8,452 nt of DNA from Kiritimatiellia bacterium (GTDB lineage: Bacteria; Verrucomicrobiota; Kiritimatiellia; RFP12; UBA1067): positions 1 to 8,452 of the forward strand of contig JAQVQN010000084.1 in the NCBI GenBank assembly GCA_028701555.1. Direction: 5' to 3'. Both the position numbers and the translations under genes were made by a program. The number at the start of each line of letters is the position of its first letter. Position 1 is the stretch's first letter. The notes under the pieces are model-generated. The model did not search any database. It had not been told where the DNA came from and saw only the letters and a list, made by a program, of their open reading frames with translations. Below are positions 1 to 6,588 of the stretch, piece after piece.

Positions 1-62
1 ACTGCCCACAGCGCGAACAATACAGGCATGCCGACCAAAATCGCCACTAGCATCATGCTCAT
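1..62 (-). CDS. partial membrane or secreted protein, N-terminus only
   Basis: This is the 5' end of a minus-strand gene that runs off the left edge. The start codon is ATG at 62-60 and twenty full codons are visible. The peptide begins MSMMLVAILVGMPVLFALW, which is almost entirely hydrophobic, so it is probably a signal anchor or a first transmembrane helix. A clear ribosome binding site (GGAAGGG, 77-71) lies 8 bases upstream, and a promoter-like pair lies upstream of that, so the start is well supported even though little of the gene is present. Two further ATG codons (56-54 and 53-51) are alternatives but are less well spaced from the binding site. The family cannot be recognised from this length. 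It is transcribed divergently from the amidase operon. Confidence 0.6.
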   Translation of the reverse strand, partial: MSMMLVAILVGMPVLFALWA

Positions 63-90
63 AAGTGTTTCCCTTCCATTTGATAGAATC

Positions 91-119
91 AGTATAGCAC
101 CCAAAACAATCTGCTCCAA
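91..119 (-). promoter_or_regulatory. sigma70-like promoter for the leftward gene
   Basis: Read on the minus strand, TTGGAG (119-114) is followed after exactly 17 bases by TATACT (96-91). The bases TGC just before the -10 make it an extended -10 element. Transcription would start near position 84, giving a leader of about 20 bases that carries the GGAAGGG ribosome binding site. The match is by eye; the spacing and the downstream start codon support it. Confidence 0.55.
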
Positions 120-181
120 CACGAAAGCGACGGGGTGCAGCGCAACGAAAACAAGCTATAACCAGCACAACTCGTTTTTTC

Positions 182-223
182 TGAAGTGAAATTGCGTCCT
201 CAACCCTGTAATTTCAGGCTTCA
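182..223. repeat. imperfect inverted repeat between the divergent genes
   Basis: The left arm TGAAGTGAAATT (182-193) is complementary to the right arm AATTTCA (210-216) plus CTTCA (219-223), with only a two-base GG bulge (217-218). This gives 12 Watson-Crick pairs. Further G-U and G-C pairs (194-196 with 207-209) would shrink the loop to about 10 bases. No T-run follows the stem in either direction, so it is a poor intrinsic terminator. It overlaps the -35-like element of the amidase promoter, so an operator for a dimeric regulator is one reading. Function is not known. Confidence 0.5.
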
Positions 224-248
224 AATGCGGGCAGGGGTAGAGTATAGT
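220..248 (+). promoter_or_regulatory. possible promoter of the amidase operon
   Basis: TTCAAA (220-225) and TATAGT (243-248) are separated by 17 bases, a weak -35 with a good -10. Transcription would begin near 255, almost on the amidase ATG at 258, so the message would be nearly leaderless. The right arm of the inverted repeat (182-223) overlaps the -35. A start further upstream cannot be excluded: TGTAAT at 207-212 is another -10-like word but has no convincing -35. Confidence 0.35.
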
Positions 249-257
249 TAAAAGACC

Positions 258-1658
258 ATGTTGAAAGGATACCGTTCCCTGCTTTTTTATGCCGCCTCCG
301 CCCTGCTCCCGGTGACTGCAGACTGCGTTTCTGCTGATTGCGGCGGGTCTGCAGCCTGGCGATCGCTGCAGCATGTGCAAAATGCTATCGGAGCCACAAA
401 TTGTTCTTGGGATGGGGACGCCGTGGCTTTCACCAACTCCCGGCAAACCGTGCGTTTCTACCACAGTCGCCGCAAAGCCGATATCAACGGCGTCACAGTA
501 TGGCTCAACGCCCCACCATACGGATCGGCGCCAAAAGGCGACTGGCGTATGGCGGGCATCGATCTTGACTTGCTGCACTTGGCTGTGCTGCCGGAGACCG
601 AAGGCCCAAAAAAAAGTTTGCACGTCATGCTCGACCCGGGTCACGGCGGCAGCGATAACGGCGCCCGCAGCCTGGATCCGCCGGTCAATGAGAAGGATCT
701 GACACTGGAACTGTCCCGGAAAATAGGCGCCGCGCTTAAAGATCTGGGCTTCAAGGTCAGTTATACGCGTACCGACGACTCGACTCTGACGCTGGACGAA
801 CGCTCGCGGCTCGCTCGCAAAAAAAAGGCCGACCTTTTCATCAGTGTCCACGCCAACCACGCGGGCAATAAGTCTGCCCAAGGCATAGAGACATATGTAC
901 TCCCGCCTAGCGGCTATCCAGGAACCGCTGAAGGCAGCCGCGCGCGCGGCTGGCAGATCGGCAACCGCAATGATTACCACAACACGTTGCTCGGATTTTC
1001 GATCCACCGTGAACTGACAGTGCTCACAGACGCCATCGACCGCGGACTCAAACGGCAATCGTTTTTTGTGCTGCGCGAGACAAGCTGCCCAGCAGTGCTT
1101 CTCGAGTTCGGCTTCCTCTCCAACACCGAGGAGACCCTCCGTATGCTGGACCCGGATTGGCAGATCCAGAGCGCCGCCGCTGTTGCAGCCGGAATTTCGT
1201 CATACGCCAAAAAAGTCGACATCCTCGACCAGTCGGTGGCGCTGAAAAGAGCTAAAGACGCCGAGGCCAATGAGCGATGGCGCAAATATTTGGCGGAACG
1301 CGCCGCCCCGCAGGAGGCTCCTGAACAAACCAACTCCGCTAGCCGTCAAGATGCTGAGCTTGCCGCAGAAAGCGAGCCGGAAACGCTAACGATGGTGGTC
1401 AGCAACCCAAAGCCCATGCCTTCTTTCGCAGTCGTGCCCGAGCCCTCTCCGGCGAAAATGCACATAACCGCCCCGCCTCCCGTCTCAGCAAACATAATCA
1501 AAACCACGCCCGCAGAGCTGCCGCCCCGTTTAGCTGATGACGAACTATCGTCATCACCCCTTCCTAAAGTGACGATCATCACCGGCACCAACACCGCGCC
1601 GGTCCAGATCGATGCTCTGCTTGATTTTTATGAAACCGGCAAGGCCCAAAACCCATGA
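258..1658 (+). CDS. secreted N-acetylmuramoyl-L-alanine amidase (Amidase_3 family)
   Basis: This zinc peptidoglycan hydrolase cuts the amide bond between N-acetylmuramic acid and L-alanine of the stem peptide, outside the cytoplasmic membrane. A signal peptide is visible: MLKGYR, then a hydrophobic stretch to about residue 21, with likely cleavage after VTA or VSA (21 or 26). Residues 30-112 are an N-terminal segment I cannot assign. The catalytic domain (about 120-317) has DPGHGG (His129), NEKD (Glu145) and SVHAN (His198) as zinc ligands, and LLEFGFLSN (Glu283) as the catalytic glutamate, all intact and in family order. Residues 320-350 are charged and probably helical. Residues 350-440 are rich in Pro, Ala, Ser and Glu, which suggests a flexible linker, and a less biased tail follows to residue 466. 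It is longer than minimal amidases because of both extensions. There is no clear ribosome binding site before the ATG. The stop overlaps the next start by ATGA, indicating translational coupling. Confidence 0.93.
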   Translation: MLKGYRSLLFYAASALLPVTADCVSADCGGSAAWRSLQHVQNAIGATNCSWDGDAVAFTNSRQTVRFYHSRRKADINGVTVWLNAPPYGSAPKGDWRMAGIDLDLLHLAVLPETEGPKKSLHVMLDPGHGGSDNGARSLDPPVNEKDLTLELSRKIGAALKDLGFKVSYTRTDDSTLTLDERSRLARKKKADLFISVHANHAGNKSAQGIETYVLPPSGYPGTAEGSRARGWQIGNRNDYHNTLLGFSIHRELTVLTDAIDRGLKRQSFFVLRETSCPAVLLEFGFLSNTEETLRMLDPDWQIQSAAAVAAGISSYAKKVDILDQSVALKRAKDAEANERWRKYLAERAAPQEAPEQTNSASRQDAELAAESEPETLTMVVSNPKPMPSFAVVPEPSPAKMHITAPPPVSANIIKTTPAELPPRLADDELSSSPLPKVTIITGTNTAPVQIDALLDFYETGKAQNP

Positions 1659-3433
1659 AAAACATATCCAGCAATGAAAACACGCGCGACACCGACCAAC
1701 GGATGCAGCGGCAACAGCTTTTGCATACGGTTCTTTTGTCTGTAGCCGTGCTGCTGATCCCGATACTCACAGGCATTCTGCTCGTACTGGCCGCACACAA
1801 AATAAAGGCGACGAGATTGCCGCCTGCCGCCGAGAGCGCAGTGAGCGTGGCTAACCGCCTTTACGAATTAGGTACAGCCACAAACAAACTGCTTCTGATT
1901 AGTCTGCGTCATGACTTACGCTCTAAAGGCTTGCCTTTCGAGGAAGTCAACCTACGGCTGTGGGCCACGGAACTATCGGAGCCGGAAAAACTGTTCCACG
2001 TTAACCCGCCCGAAAACGGAAAAATGTGGAACTGGCATCTTTCGCACAACGGCTTATATGCTGTGGCGGTGACGGTGCAAACCGACGAACTTGATCGCCG
2101 TATGGTCGGACTCTACGATATCATTCAAAACAAATGGCTGTGGCACAGCAAAATCCTCTGGCCAGATTCACACGGGCAACCTTACATCTTCAACAACCAT
2201 CTGATCCTGCGCTACACCAAAAACGCCGTACGCTTCGCGCTCGAGCTAGATGATGCCGGACGCATCATCAGCATCGACTCCTTAGGCCCGGGCCAAAGCG
2301 AGCCCATTCAGCCACCGCCGCCTGACCCGACGCTGCCGGGAACAGTGGTAGCGATAAACAATGGCGTGACGTTCACGGTCAACCCAGAGACCTTTGCTCT
2401 GTGCGGCTACGCCTCCACAAGACTGCCTGGCCTACGCTATGCCGGCAAAGGTGACGACAACACCGTTTTTTCGGGAAACGGTCTTTTGAAGTTCATTGCC
2501 AAGGAAGGCAAGATCTCTGTATACGACAGTCTAACCCATACTGCCCTGCAACAGATAGATGCTTGGCGTCACAACGCCAACACAAGGGTTACTGGTATGC
2601 GCACCGACAACGCAGGCTCGCATCTGTCTGTATACCTCTCCACTGAATTCGCAGAAACGCCTCCGGTAAAGCGCAACTGGCAAGTCACCGTCAAACTGTA
2701 CACCGGCCAGAAGGAAACACTCTTTAACCAGGATTCCGACAGCCCCAAGCGTCAGCCAAACCTCCAGGCAAAGTCGCCGGACGGACAGTGGCTTTTAGTC
2801 GCTACGGGCGATAACACGTTGACGCTGTCATGCGCCGCTTCCGGCCGTATAGTTGCGCAGATGCCCCTCGGTGCTCTGGGCATCAAAGGCTCAGTCAACG
2901 ATCTCTCGTTCCTGGAGGGCGGACGCCACCTGCTCATACGGCAAGCGGACAATTTCTGGCTGCTGGATTTTGTTGTGGCCAAAGGCTACGGCGACCTGCT
3001 GGCGCGACTTGCCACAAGTGCAGACCAGACCGATTGTGACGCGCCGCTGCCGCCCAACCACCGCCTGCTAAGGGCTCAACCGCTTCATGACAACTCTTTC
3101 GAGATCGACTCCGATACCTTGGCTTATATCAAAGCATCCAACAGCCCGCTACCCTCTGTCCTGACGCTAAAAGCAGAGCTGCTGGCAGCCAATCAGGCTT
3201 GGGGATACACCGCCGCCGTGCTCGAAAAGGTTGACGCATTGCAGGAGTATGACACCAGGGCACCGCGCGTGAACCTGCTGCTGCTGGCACGCTGCCAGCT
3301 TCTAGCAGGCGACAATGCCAAGGCCCGCAACACCTGCCGCACCGCACTCAAAAAAATGAGTGCCGACCCTTCGCCCCATAACCGCATGATCCGCTACCAA
3401 CTGCAAGGTTTATACTTTGCCGAAGGTTTATGA
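1655..3433 (+). CDS. membrane-anchored protein with beta-propeller-like and TPR-like regions, function unknown
   Basis: I do not recognise a named family. Residues 1-24 are polar and basic, and residues 25-47 form one strong transmembrane helix (from HTVLLSVAVLLIP on). The KIKATR that follows does not settle topology, but a bitopic protein with a large extracytoplasmic C-terminus is likely. Residues 95-440 alternate short beta-type stretches with patterns such as SPDGQWLLVATGDN (374-387) and SVYDSLTHTALQQI (288-301), resembling WD40/PQQ-type propeller blades. A proline-rich linker lies at 219-228. Residues 500-592 are helical with TPR-like spacing (LLLLARCQLLAGDNAKARNTC, 541-561). The start ATG overlaps the amidase stop (ATGA) and has no strong ribosome binding site, as expected for coupling. 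Its pairing with a secreted amidase suggests a role in placing or regulating that hydrolase, which is inference. The coding call is firm; the fold assignment is tentative. Confidence 0.85.
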   Translation: MKNISSNENTRDTDQRMQRQQLLHTVLLSVAVLLIPILTGILLVLAAHKIKATRLPPAAESAVSVANRLYELGTATNKLLLISLRHDLRSKGLPFEEVNLRLWATELSEPEKLFHVNPPENGKMWNWHLSHNGLYAVAVTVQTDELDRRMVGLYDIIQNKWLWHSKILWPDSHGQPYIFNNHLILRYTKNAVRFALELDDAGRIISIDSLGPGQSEPIQPPPPDPTLPGTVVAINNGVTFTVNPETFALCGYASTRLPGLRYAGKGDDNTVFSGNGLLKFIAKEGKISVYDSLTHTALQQIDAWRHNANTRVTGMRTDNAGSHLSVYLSTEFAETPPVKRNWQVTVKLYTGQKETLFNQDSDSPKRQPNLQAKSPDGQWLLVATGDNTLTLSCAASGRIVAQMPLGALGIKGSVNDLSFLEGGRHLLIRQADNFWLLDFVVAKGYGDLLARLATSADQTDCDAPLPPNHRLLRAQPLHDNSFEIDSDTLAYIKASNSPLPSVLTLKAELLAANQAWGYTAAVLEKVDALQEYDTRAPRVNLLLLARCQLLAGDNAKARNTCRTALKKMSADPSPHNRMIRYQLQGLYFAEGL

Positions 3434-3457
3434 TCAGGAAAACAGGAGACACATGAA

Positions 3458-4810
3458 ATGGACAACCAAGAATTTATAAAAACCCTTTGTGACTTTAATT
3501 CCGACACGCGTCGCCGAGCACTGCAAAAGCTTGCGGATGCAGCGGTTTTTCCGGAGCCCGGCACGAATTTCAACATGCACTGCCATTCGTTCTTCTCCTA
3601 TAACTCCGCTGGCTGGTCTCCGTCGCGCGTGGCTTATGAATGCCGTGCGCGTGGACTGTGCGCAGCGGCTTTGTGCGACTTCGACGTGCTGGACGGGCTC
3701 GATGAGTTCTTGGAAGCAGGACGCATGCTGTCTCTGCGCTCTGCAGTACATCTTGAAACAAGGGTTTTTGTCAAAGAACTGGCTGATACTGACATCAGCT
3801 CGCCCGGCGAACCCGGGGTCGCCTATATCATGGGCTGCGGTTTCACGGGCGTCCCTGAGCCCGTTAGCGCACAAGGCAAGGTTCTGGCCAGCCTGCGCCA
3901 AGGCGCCCAAGACCGCAATCTTTCGCTGATCGCACGCGTCAACGCAGCCCTGCCCGCCATCGCAATTGATTACAGTATAGACGTCCTGCCGCTTACGCCT
4001 AAAGGCGTCGCAACAGAACGCCACATCGTGCGCGCTTATAATACGCAAGCGCAGAAATCATTCCCTGATAAGGTCGCCCGGGCTGCCTTCTGGGCTCCGC
4101 TCTTGAAATGCTCCACAGATGAATTCCCGGTGATCGAGGCTGATGTCCCTGTGATGGAAGACTTGATCCGCAACGCCCTCGCCAAACGCGGCGGCCTTGG
4201 CTATATCCAGCCAGACGAAAAAACCTTTCCGACCGCCGAAACCTTTGTCGCATGGGTACGCGCTTGCGGCGCGATACCTACCATCGCCTGGCTTGACGGG
4301 ACCAGTGGCGGGGAGGCCGACGCTAATAAGCTGCTTGATCTCATGACCGGTATGGGATGCGCATCTTTGAACATCATACCTGACCGTAACTGGAATCTGA
4401 AGAAACCCGAGGAAGCCGCCCGCAAACAGGCGCTTCTGGAAGAAGTCGTAAAAGGGTGCGTGCGCCGACACCTGCCCATCAATGTCGGCACGGAAATGAA
4501 TAAGGGCGGACTGCCGTTTGTAGATGATATCACCAGCGGTGTGCTTAGCAAATATGCCGAAACCTTTACTCTGGGTATGCGGGTTATGGTCGGACAGACC
4601 TTGCTGGGCATCTACGCCAACGCGCCTTATCTTGGCGAACGGGCCGCAGCGGAATTCAAGGACATCGCGCAGCGTAACGCCTTTTACGCGGCTGTAGGCG
4701 CATTGCCCGCGTTGACCAATCGGCTGGCCGACAAACTGATCGAGGTCGGCTACGATAAAGCCTTCCGCATGATAGCCGACTCCGCTGCAGAAGCTCGCTG
4801 GCTCTGCTAA
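3458..4810 (+). CDS. PHP-domain protein, probable metal-dependent hydrolase of unknown substrate
   Basis: The core looks like a PHP (polymerase and histidinol phosphatase) metal-dependent phosphoesterase domain. The HxH motif is NMHCHSFFSYNS (His41, His43). The usual second motif (S/T)DH is replaced by CDFDVLDGLDEF (Asp74, Asp76). HLETRVF (Glu100) fits the third acidic ligand position. Other conserved-looking stretches are SPGEPGVAYIMGCGF (115-129), TERHIVRAY (186-194) with His189, and VGTEMNKGGLPFVDD (343-357) with Glu346. From memory of the family, these motifs mark a PHP subfamily seen in Planctomycetes and Verrucomicrobia-type bacteria. No signal peptide is present, so it is cytoplasmic. 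The AGGAG at 3444-3448 sits 9 bases before the chosen ATG. An out-of-frame ATG at 3453 is only 4 bases from it and opens an 8-codon reading frame. It begins 24 bases after the preceding gene. The enzymatic substrate is not deducible from sequence. Confidence 0.85.
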   Translation: MDNQEFIKTLCDFNSDTRRRALQKLADAAVFPEPGTNFNMHCHSFFSYNSAGWSPSRVAYECRARGLCAAALCDFDVLDGLDEFLEAGRMLSLRSAVHLETRVFVKELADTDISSPGEPGVAYIMGCGFTGVPEPVSAQGKVLASLRQGAQDRNLSLIARVNAALPAIAIDYSIDVLPLTPKGVATERHIVRAYNTQAQKSFPDKVARAAFWAPLLKCSTDEFPVIEADVPVMEDLIRNALAKRGGLGYIQPDEKTFPTAETFVAWVRACGAIPTIAWLDGTSGGEADANKLLDLMTGMGCASLNIIPDRNWNLKKPEEAARKQALLEEVVKGCVRRHLPINVGTEMNKGGLPFVDDITSGVLSKYAETFTLGMRVMVGQTLLGIYANAPYLGERAAAEFKDIAQRNAFYAAVGALPALTNRLADKLIEVGYDKAFRMIADSAAEARWLC

Positions 4811-4816
4811 ACAAGA

Positions 4817-4846
4817 TTGACCCTTTAGAGGCTTTTGCGACATACT
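4817..4846 (+). promoter_or_regulatory. possible internal promoter for dapA-dapB-folK
   Basis: TTGACC (4817-4822) is five of six bases of the -35 consensus. CATACT (4841-4846), four of six for a -10, follows after 18 bases. Transcription would begin near 4853, giving a leader of about 20 bases with the dapA ribosome binding site. This 64-base gap is one of the two widest between plus-strand genes, which is compatible with a secondary promoter. The assignment is by eye and the -10 is weak. Confidence 0.35.
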
Positions 4847-4860
4847 TATCCCTGAAACAA

Positions 4861-4874
4861 AAAAGGTGCCTTTT
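4861..4874 (+). repeat. palindrome containing the dapA ribosome binding site
   Basis: AAAAGG and CCTTTT are perfect inverted arms around a TG centre. As RNA this could form a small stem of five pairs with a four-base loop (GTGC). The AAGG needed to start dapA lies in the left arm, so pairing would partly hide it. It could equally be a chance palindrome or a protein site. It also shows that the GTG at 4866 belongs to the ribosome binding site and is not a start codon. Confidence 0.4.
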
Positions 4875-5744
4875 ATGACTATATCTGGAACTTACACCGC
4901 TTTGGTGACACCGTTTAACAAGAACGGCAGTGTCGACTATACCGCACTGCGCGACCTTGTGCAGTGGCAGATCGCGAACGGTGTGGAAGGCTTGGTGCCT
5001 GTGGGCACAACCGGCGAATCCCCAACTCTTAATTTCAACGAGCATGTGAAAGTGATCGAGGCCACAGTCGAGGCATCCGCTGGCAAAATCCAAATCATAG
5101 CTGGCACCGGCGCCAATTCGACATCCGAAGCCCTGGAACTCACTAACGCAGTGCTTAAATCAGGCATCGATGCCTCACTGCAGGTAACGCCCTACTATAA
5201 TCGTCCGAATTCCGAAGGCCTCTACCGCCATTTCGCGGCTGTGGCCGATCTAGGTCTGCCCGTAGTGCTTTACAATGTGCCCGGACGCGCCGGGCGGGAA
5301 ATACCGCTGGATGTGGTGGTGCGCTTAGCATCGCATGCGAAGGTGGCCGCCATAAAAGAGGCCGCTGGCAGCGTTGACCGGGTCAGTGCCATACGCGACG
5401 CGTGCGAGTTGCCTGTGGTTTCGGGCGACGACAGCCTGACGCTGCCGATGATCAGCGTCGGGGCCTGCGGAGTTATCAGCGTGGCTTCCAACGTCATGCC
5501 AAAAGAAGTCTCCACTATGGTGCGACTCGCGCTCAACAATGACTTCCCGGCAGCCCGCGAGTTACACCGCGCCTGCTATCCTCTGTTCAGGGATCTTTTC
5601 ATCGACACTAACCCGGTGCCCGTCAAAACGGCTCTGGCCATGATGAACCGCACAGGCCCCGATTTCAGGTTGCCGTTGTGCGAGCCGACCGAGAGGGTCA
5701 GGGAGCAACTCTCCCGTACTTTGCGCAGCCTCGGACTTATTTAA
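4875..5744 (+). CDS. dapA: 4-hydroxy-tetrahydrodipicolinate synthase
   Basis: DapA condenses pyruvate with L-aspartate 4-semialdehyde, the first committed step towards lysine and meso-diaminopimelate, in the cytoplasm. The TIM-barrel family features are all present: PVGTTGESPT with the Thr45-Thr46 pair, TPYYNRP (Tyr107-Tyr108), LYNVPGR (Tyr133, Arg138) and AIKEA with Schiff-base Lys161. The last three coincide with Escherichia coli numbering when ATG 4875 is taken as the start. GSGDD-like VVSGDDSLTLP follows at about 181-191. The length of 289 residues is normal. ATG 4875 was preferred over an in-frame GTG at 4866 because AAGG at 4863-4866 is the ribosome binding site, 8 bases before the ATG. 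Other members of this superfamily (N-acetylneuraminate lyase, keto-deoxy sugar acid aldolases) look similar, but dapB immediately downstream supports DapA. Confidence 0.95.
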   Translation: MTISGTYTALVTPFNKNGSVDYTALRDLVQWQIANGVEGLVPVGTTGESPTLNFNEHVKVIEATVEASAGKIQIIAGTGANSTSEALELTNAVLKSGIDASLQVTPYYNRPNSEGLYRHFAAVADLGLPVVLYNVPGRAGREIPLDVVVRLASHAKVAAIKEAAGSVDRVSAIRDACELPVVSGDDSLTLPMISVGACGVISVASNVMPKEVSTMVRLALNNDFPAARELHRACYPLFRDLFIDTNPVPVKTALAMMNRTGPDFRLPLCEPTERVREQLSRTLRSLGLI

Positions 5745-5766
5745 CCGTTTTAGAACAACACACTAT

Positions 5767-6576
5767 ATGAAAATCGCGATTCTTGGAGCTGCCGGACGCA
5801 TGGGACAAAACCTATTGCGCTGTGCCGGAAAAATTGAAGGCTGTGAAATAGTCGCCGCCACCGAAAGACCTGACCATACTGCAATCGGCAAGAGCGTTAA
5901 CGCCACTAACGACACTCGGCTTGACACACTTTCAGACGATATGCGCTATACAGCGGAGTGGCCATCCAATGCCGAGGCCGTAATCGATTTTACCTTCCAT
6001 ACCACCGTCATTTCTAACCTGACGAATGCGGTCGCATGCCAACAGTCCTATGTGCTGGGCACCACCGGCCTGTCCGAGGCCGAGAAATCCGCAGTGCGCG
6101 AGGCTGCCACTAAAATACCTATCGTCTGGGCACCGAACATGAGCTTGGGCATTAATCTGCTGATCGAACTGGTCCGCCGCTCTGCCGCTATCCTCGGACC
6201 GGAATATGACGCGGAAATTGTCGAAATCCACCATCGTCTCAAGAAGGACGCGCCTAGCGGGACAGCGCTCGGTCTAGCTGAAGCCCTCGCGGAGGGGCGC
6301 GGTGTGAACCTCGATGAAGTCGCGTGTTACGGTCGCGAAGGCATAACCGGAGAAAGGCCTAAAGGCGAGATTGCGGTACATGCGCTGCGCGGCGGCGCGG
6401 TGGTCGGCGACCACACCGTCATGTTTGTGGCCGACGAAGAACGTATCGAACTAGCCCATAAGGCCAACAGCCGCGAGGCGTTCGCCTCTGGTGCCCTGCG
6501 CGCCGCGCTTTGGCTGTCTGGCCGGACGCCGGGTATCTACAACATGCGGCATGTGCTGGGCTTTGAGCCTGTGTGA
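5767..6576 (+). CDS. dapB: 4-hydroxy-tetrahydrodipicolinate reductase
   Basis: DapB reduces the DapA product to tetrahydrodipicolinate with NAD(P)H, the second step of the lysine/diaminopimelate pathway. The N-terminal Rossmann fold starts MKIAILGAAGRMGQ (GxxGxxG at 7-13), and Glu33 in ATERPDH is placed to contact the cofactor ribose. VLGTTGLS (96-103) and APNMSLGIN (122-130) are typical. The catalytic segment EIHHRLKKDAPSGTA (153-167) carries His155 and Lys159, matching His159/Lys163 of the E. coli enzyme. The C-terminus ends in the usual SGRTPGIYNMRHVLGF (251-266). At 269 residues it is full length. It starts 22 bases after dapA. No recognisable ribosome binding site precedes ATG 5767 (the upstream bases are mostly A, C and T), so re-initiation or unstructured-leader initiation is likely. 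The next residue (Lys) and the family N-terminus support this start. Confidence 0.96.
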   Translation: MKIAILGAAGRMGQNLLRCAGKIEGCEIVAATERPDHTAIGKSVNATNDTRLDTLSDDMRYTAEWPSNAEAVIDFTFHTTVISNLTNAVACQQSYVLGTTGLSEAEKSAVREAATKIPIVWAPNMSLGINLLIELVRRSAAILGPEYDAEIVEIHHRLKKDAPSGTALGLAEALAEGRGVNLDEVACYGREGITGERPKGEIAVHALRGGAVVGDHTVMFVADEERIELAHKANSREAFASGALRAALWLSGRTPGIYNMRHVLGFEPV

Positions 6577-6588
6577 CACAGGAGGGTT

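Noticed and set aside
156..1058. 300-codon open frame on the minus strand opposite the amidase
   Set aside because: It lies opposite the catalytic domain of a clearly recognised amidase, crosses the divergent promoter region, and its product shows no recognisable domain. It is a shadow frame in GC-rich coding DNA.
4787..4807. Hairpin at the end of the PHP gene (GCAGA ... TCTGC) as a terminator
   Set aside because: It lies inside the coding sequence and is not followed by a T-run.
4058..4843. 261-codon open frame on the minus strand opposite the PHP gene
   Set aside because: The product has no recognisable motif and overlaps a well-supported gene with a good ribosome binding site. The 3434-4048 minus-strand frame is rejected for the same reason.
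4866..4874. GTG 4866 as the dapA start
   Set aside because: This GTG overlaps the AAGG that serves as ribosome binding site for ATG 4875, and nothing purine-rich precedes it at a usable distance. The ATG also restores the normal DapA residue numbering.
4811..4874. Lysine riboswitch before dapA
   Set aside because: The gap is only 64 bases, far too short for the lysine riboswitch fold of well over 150 bases.
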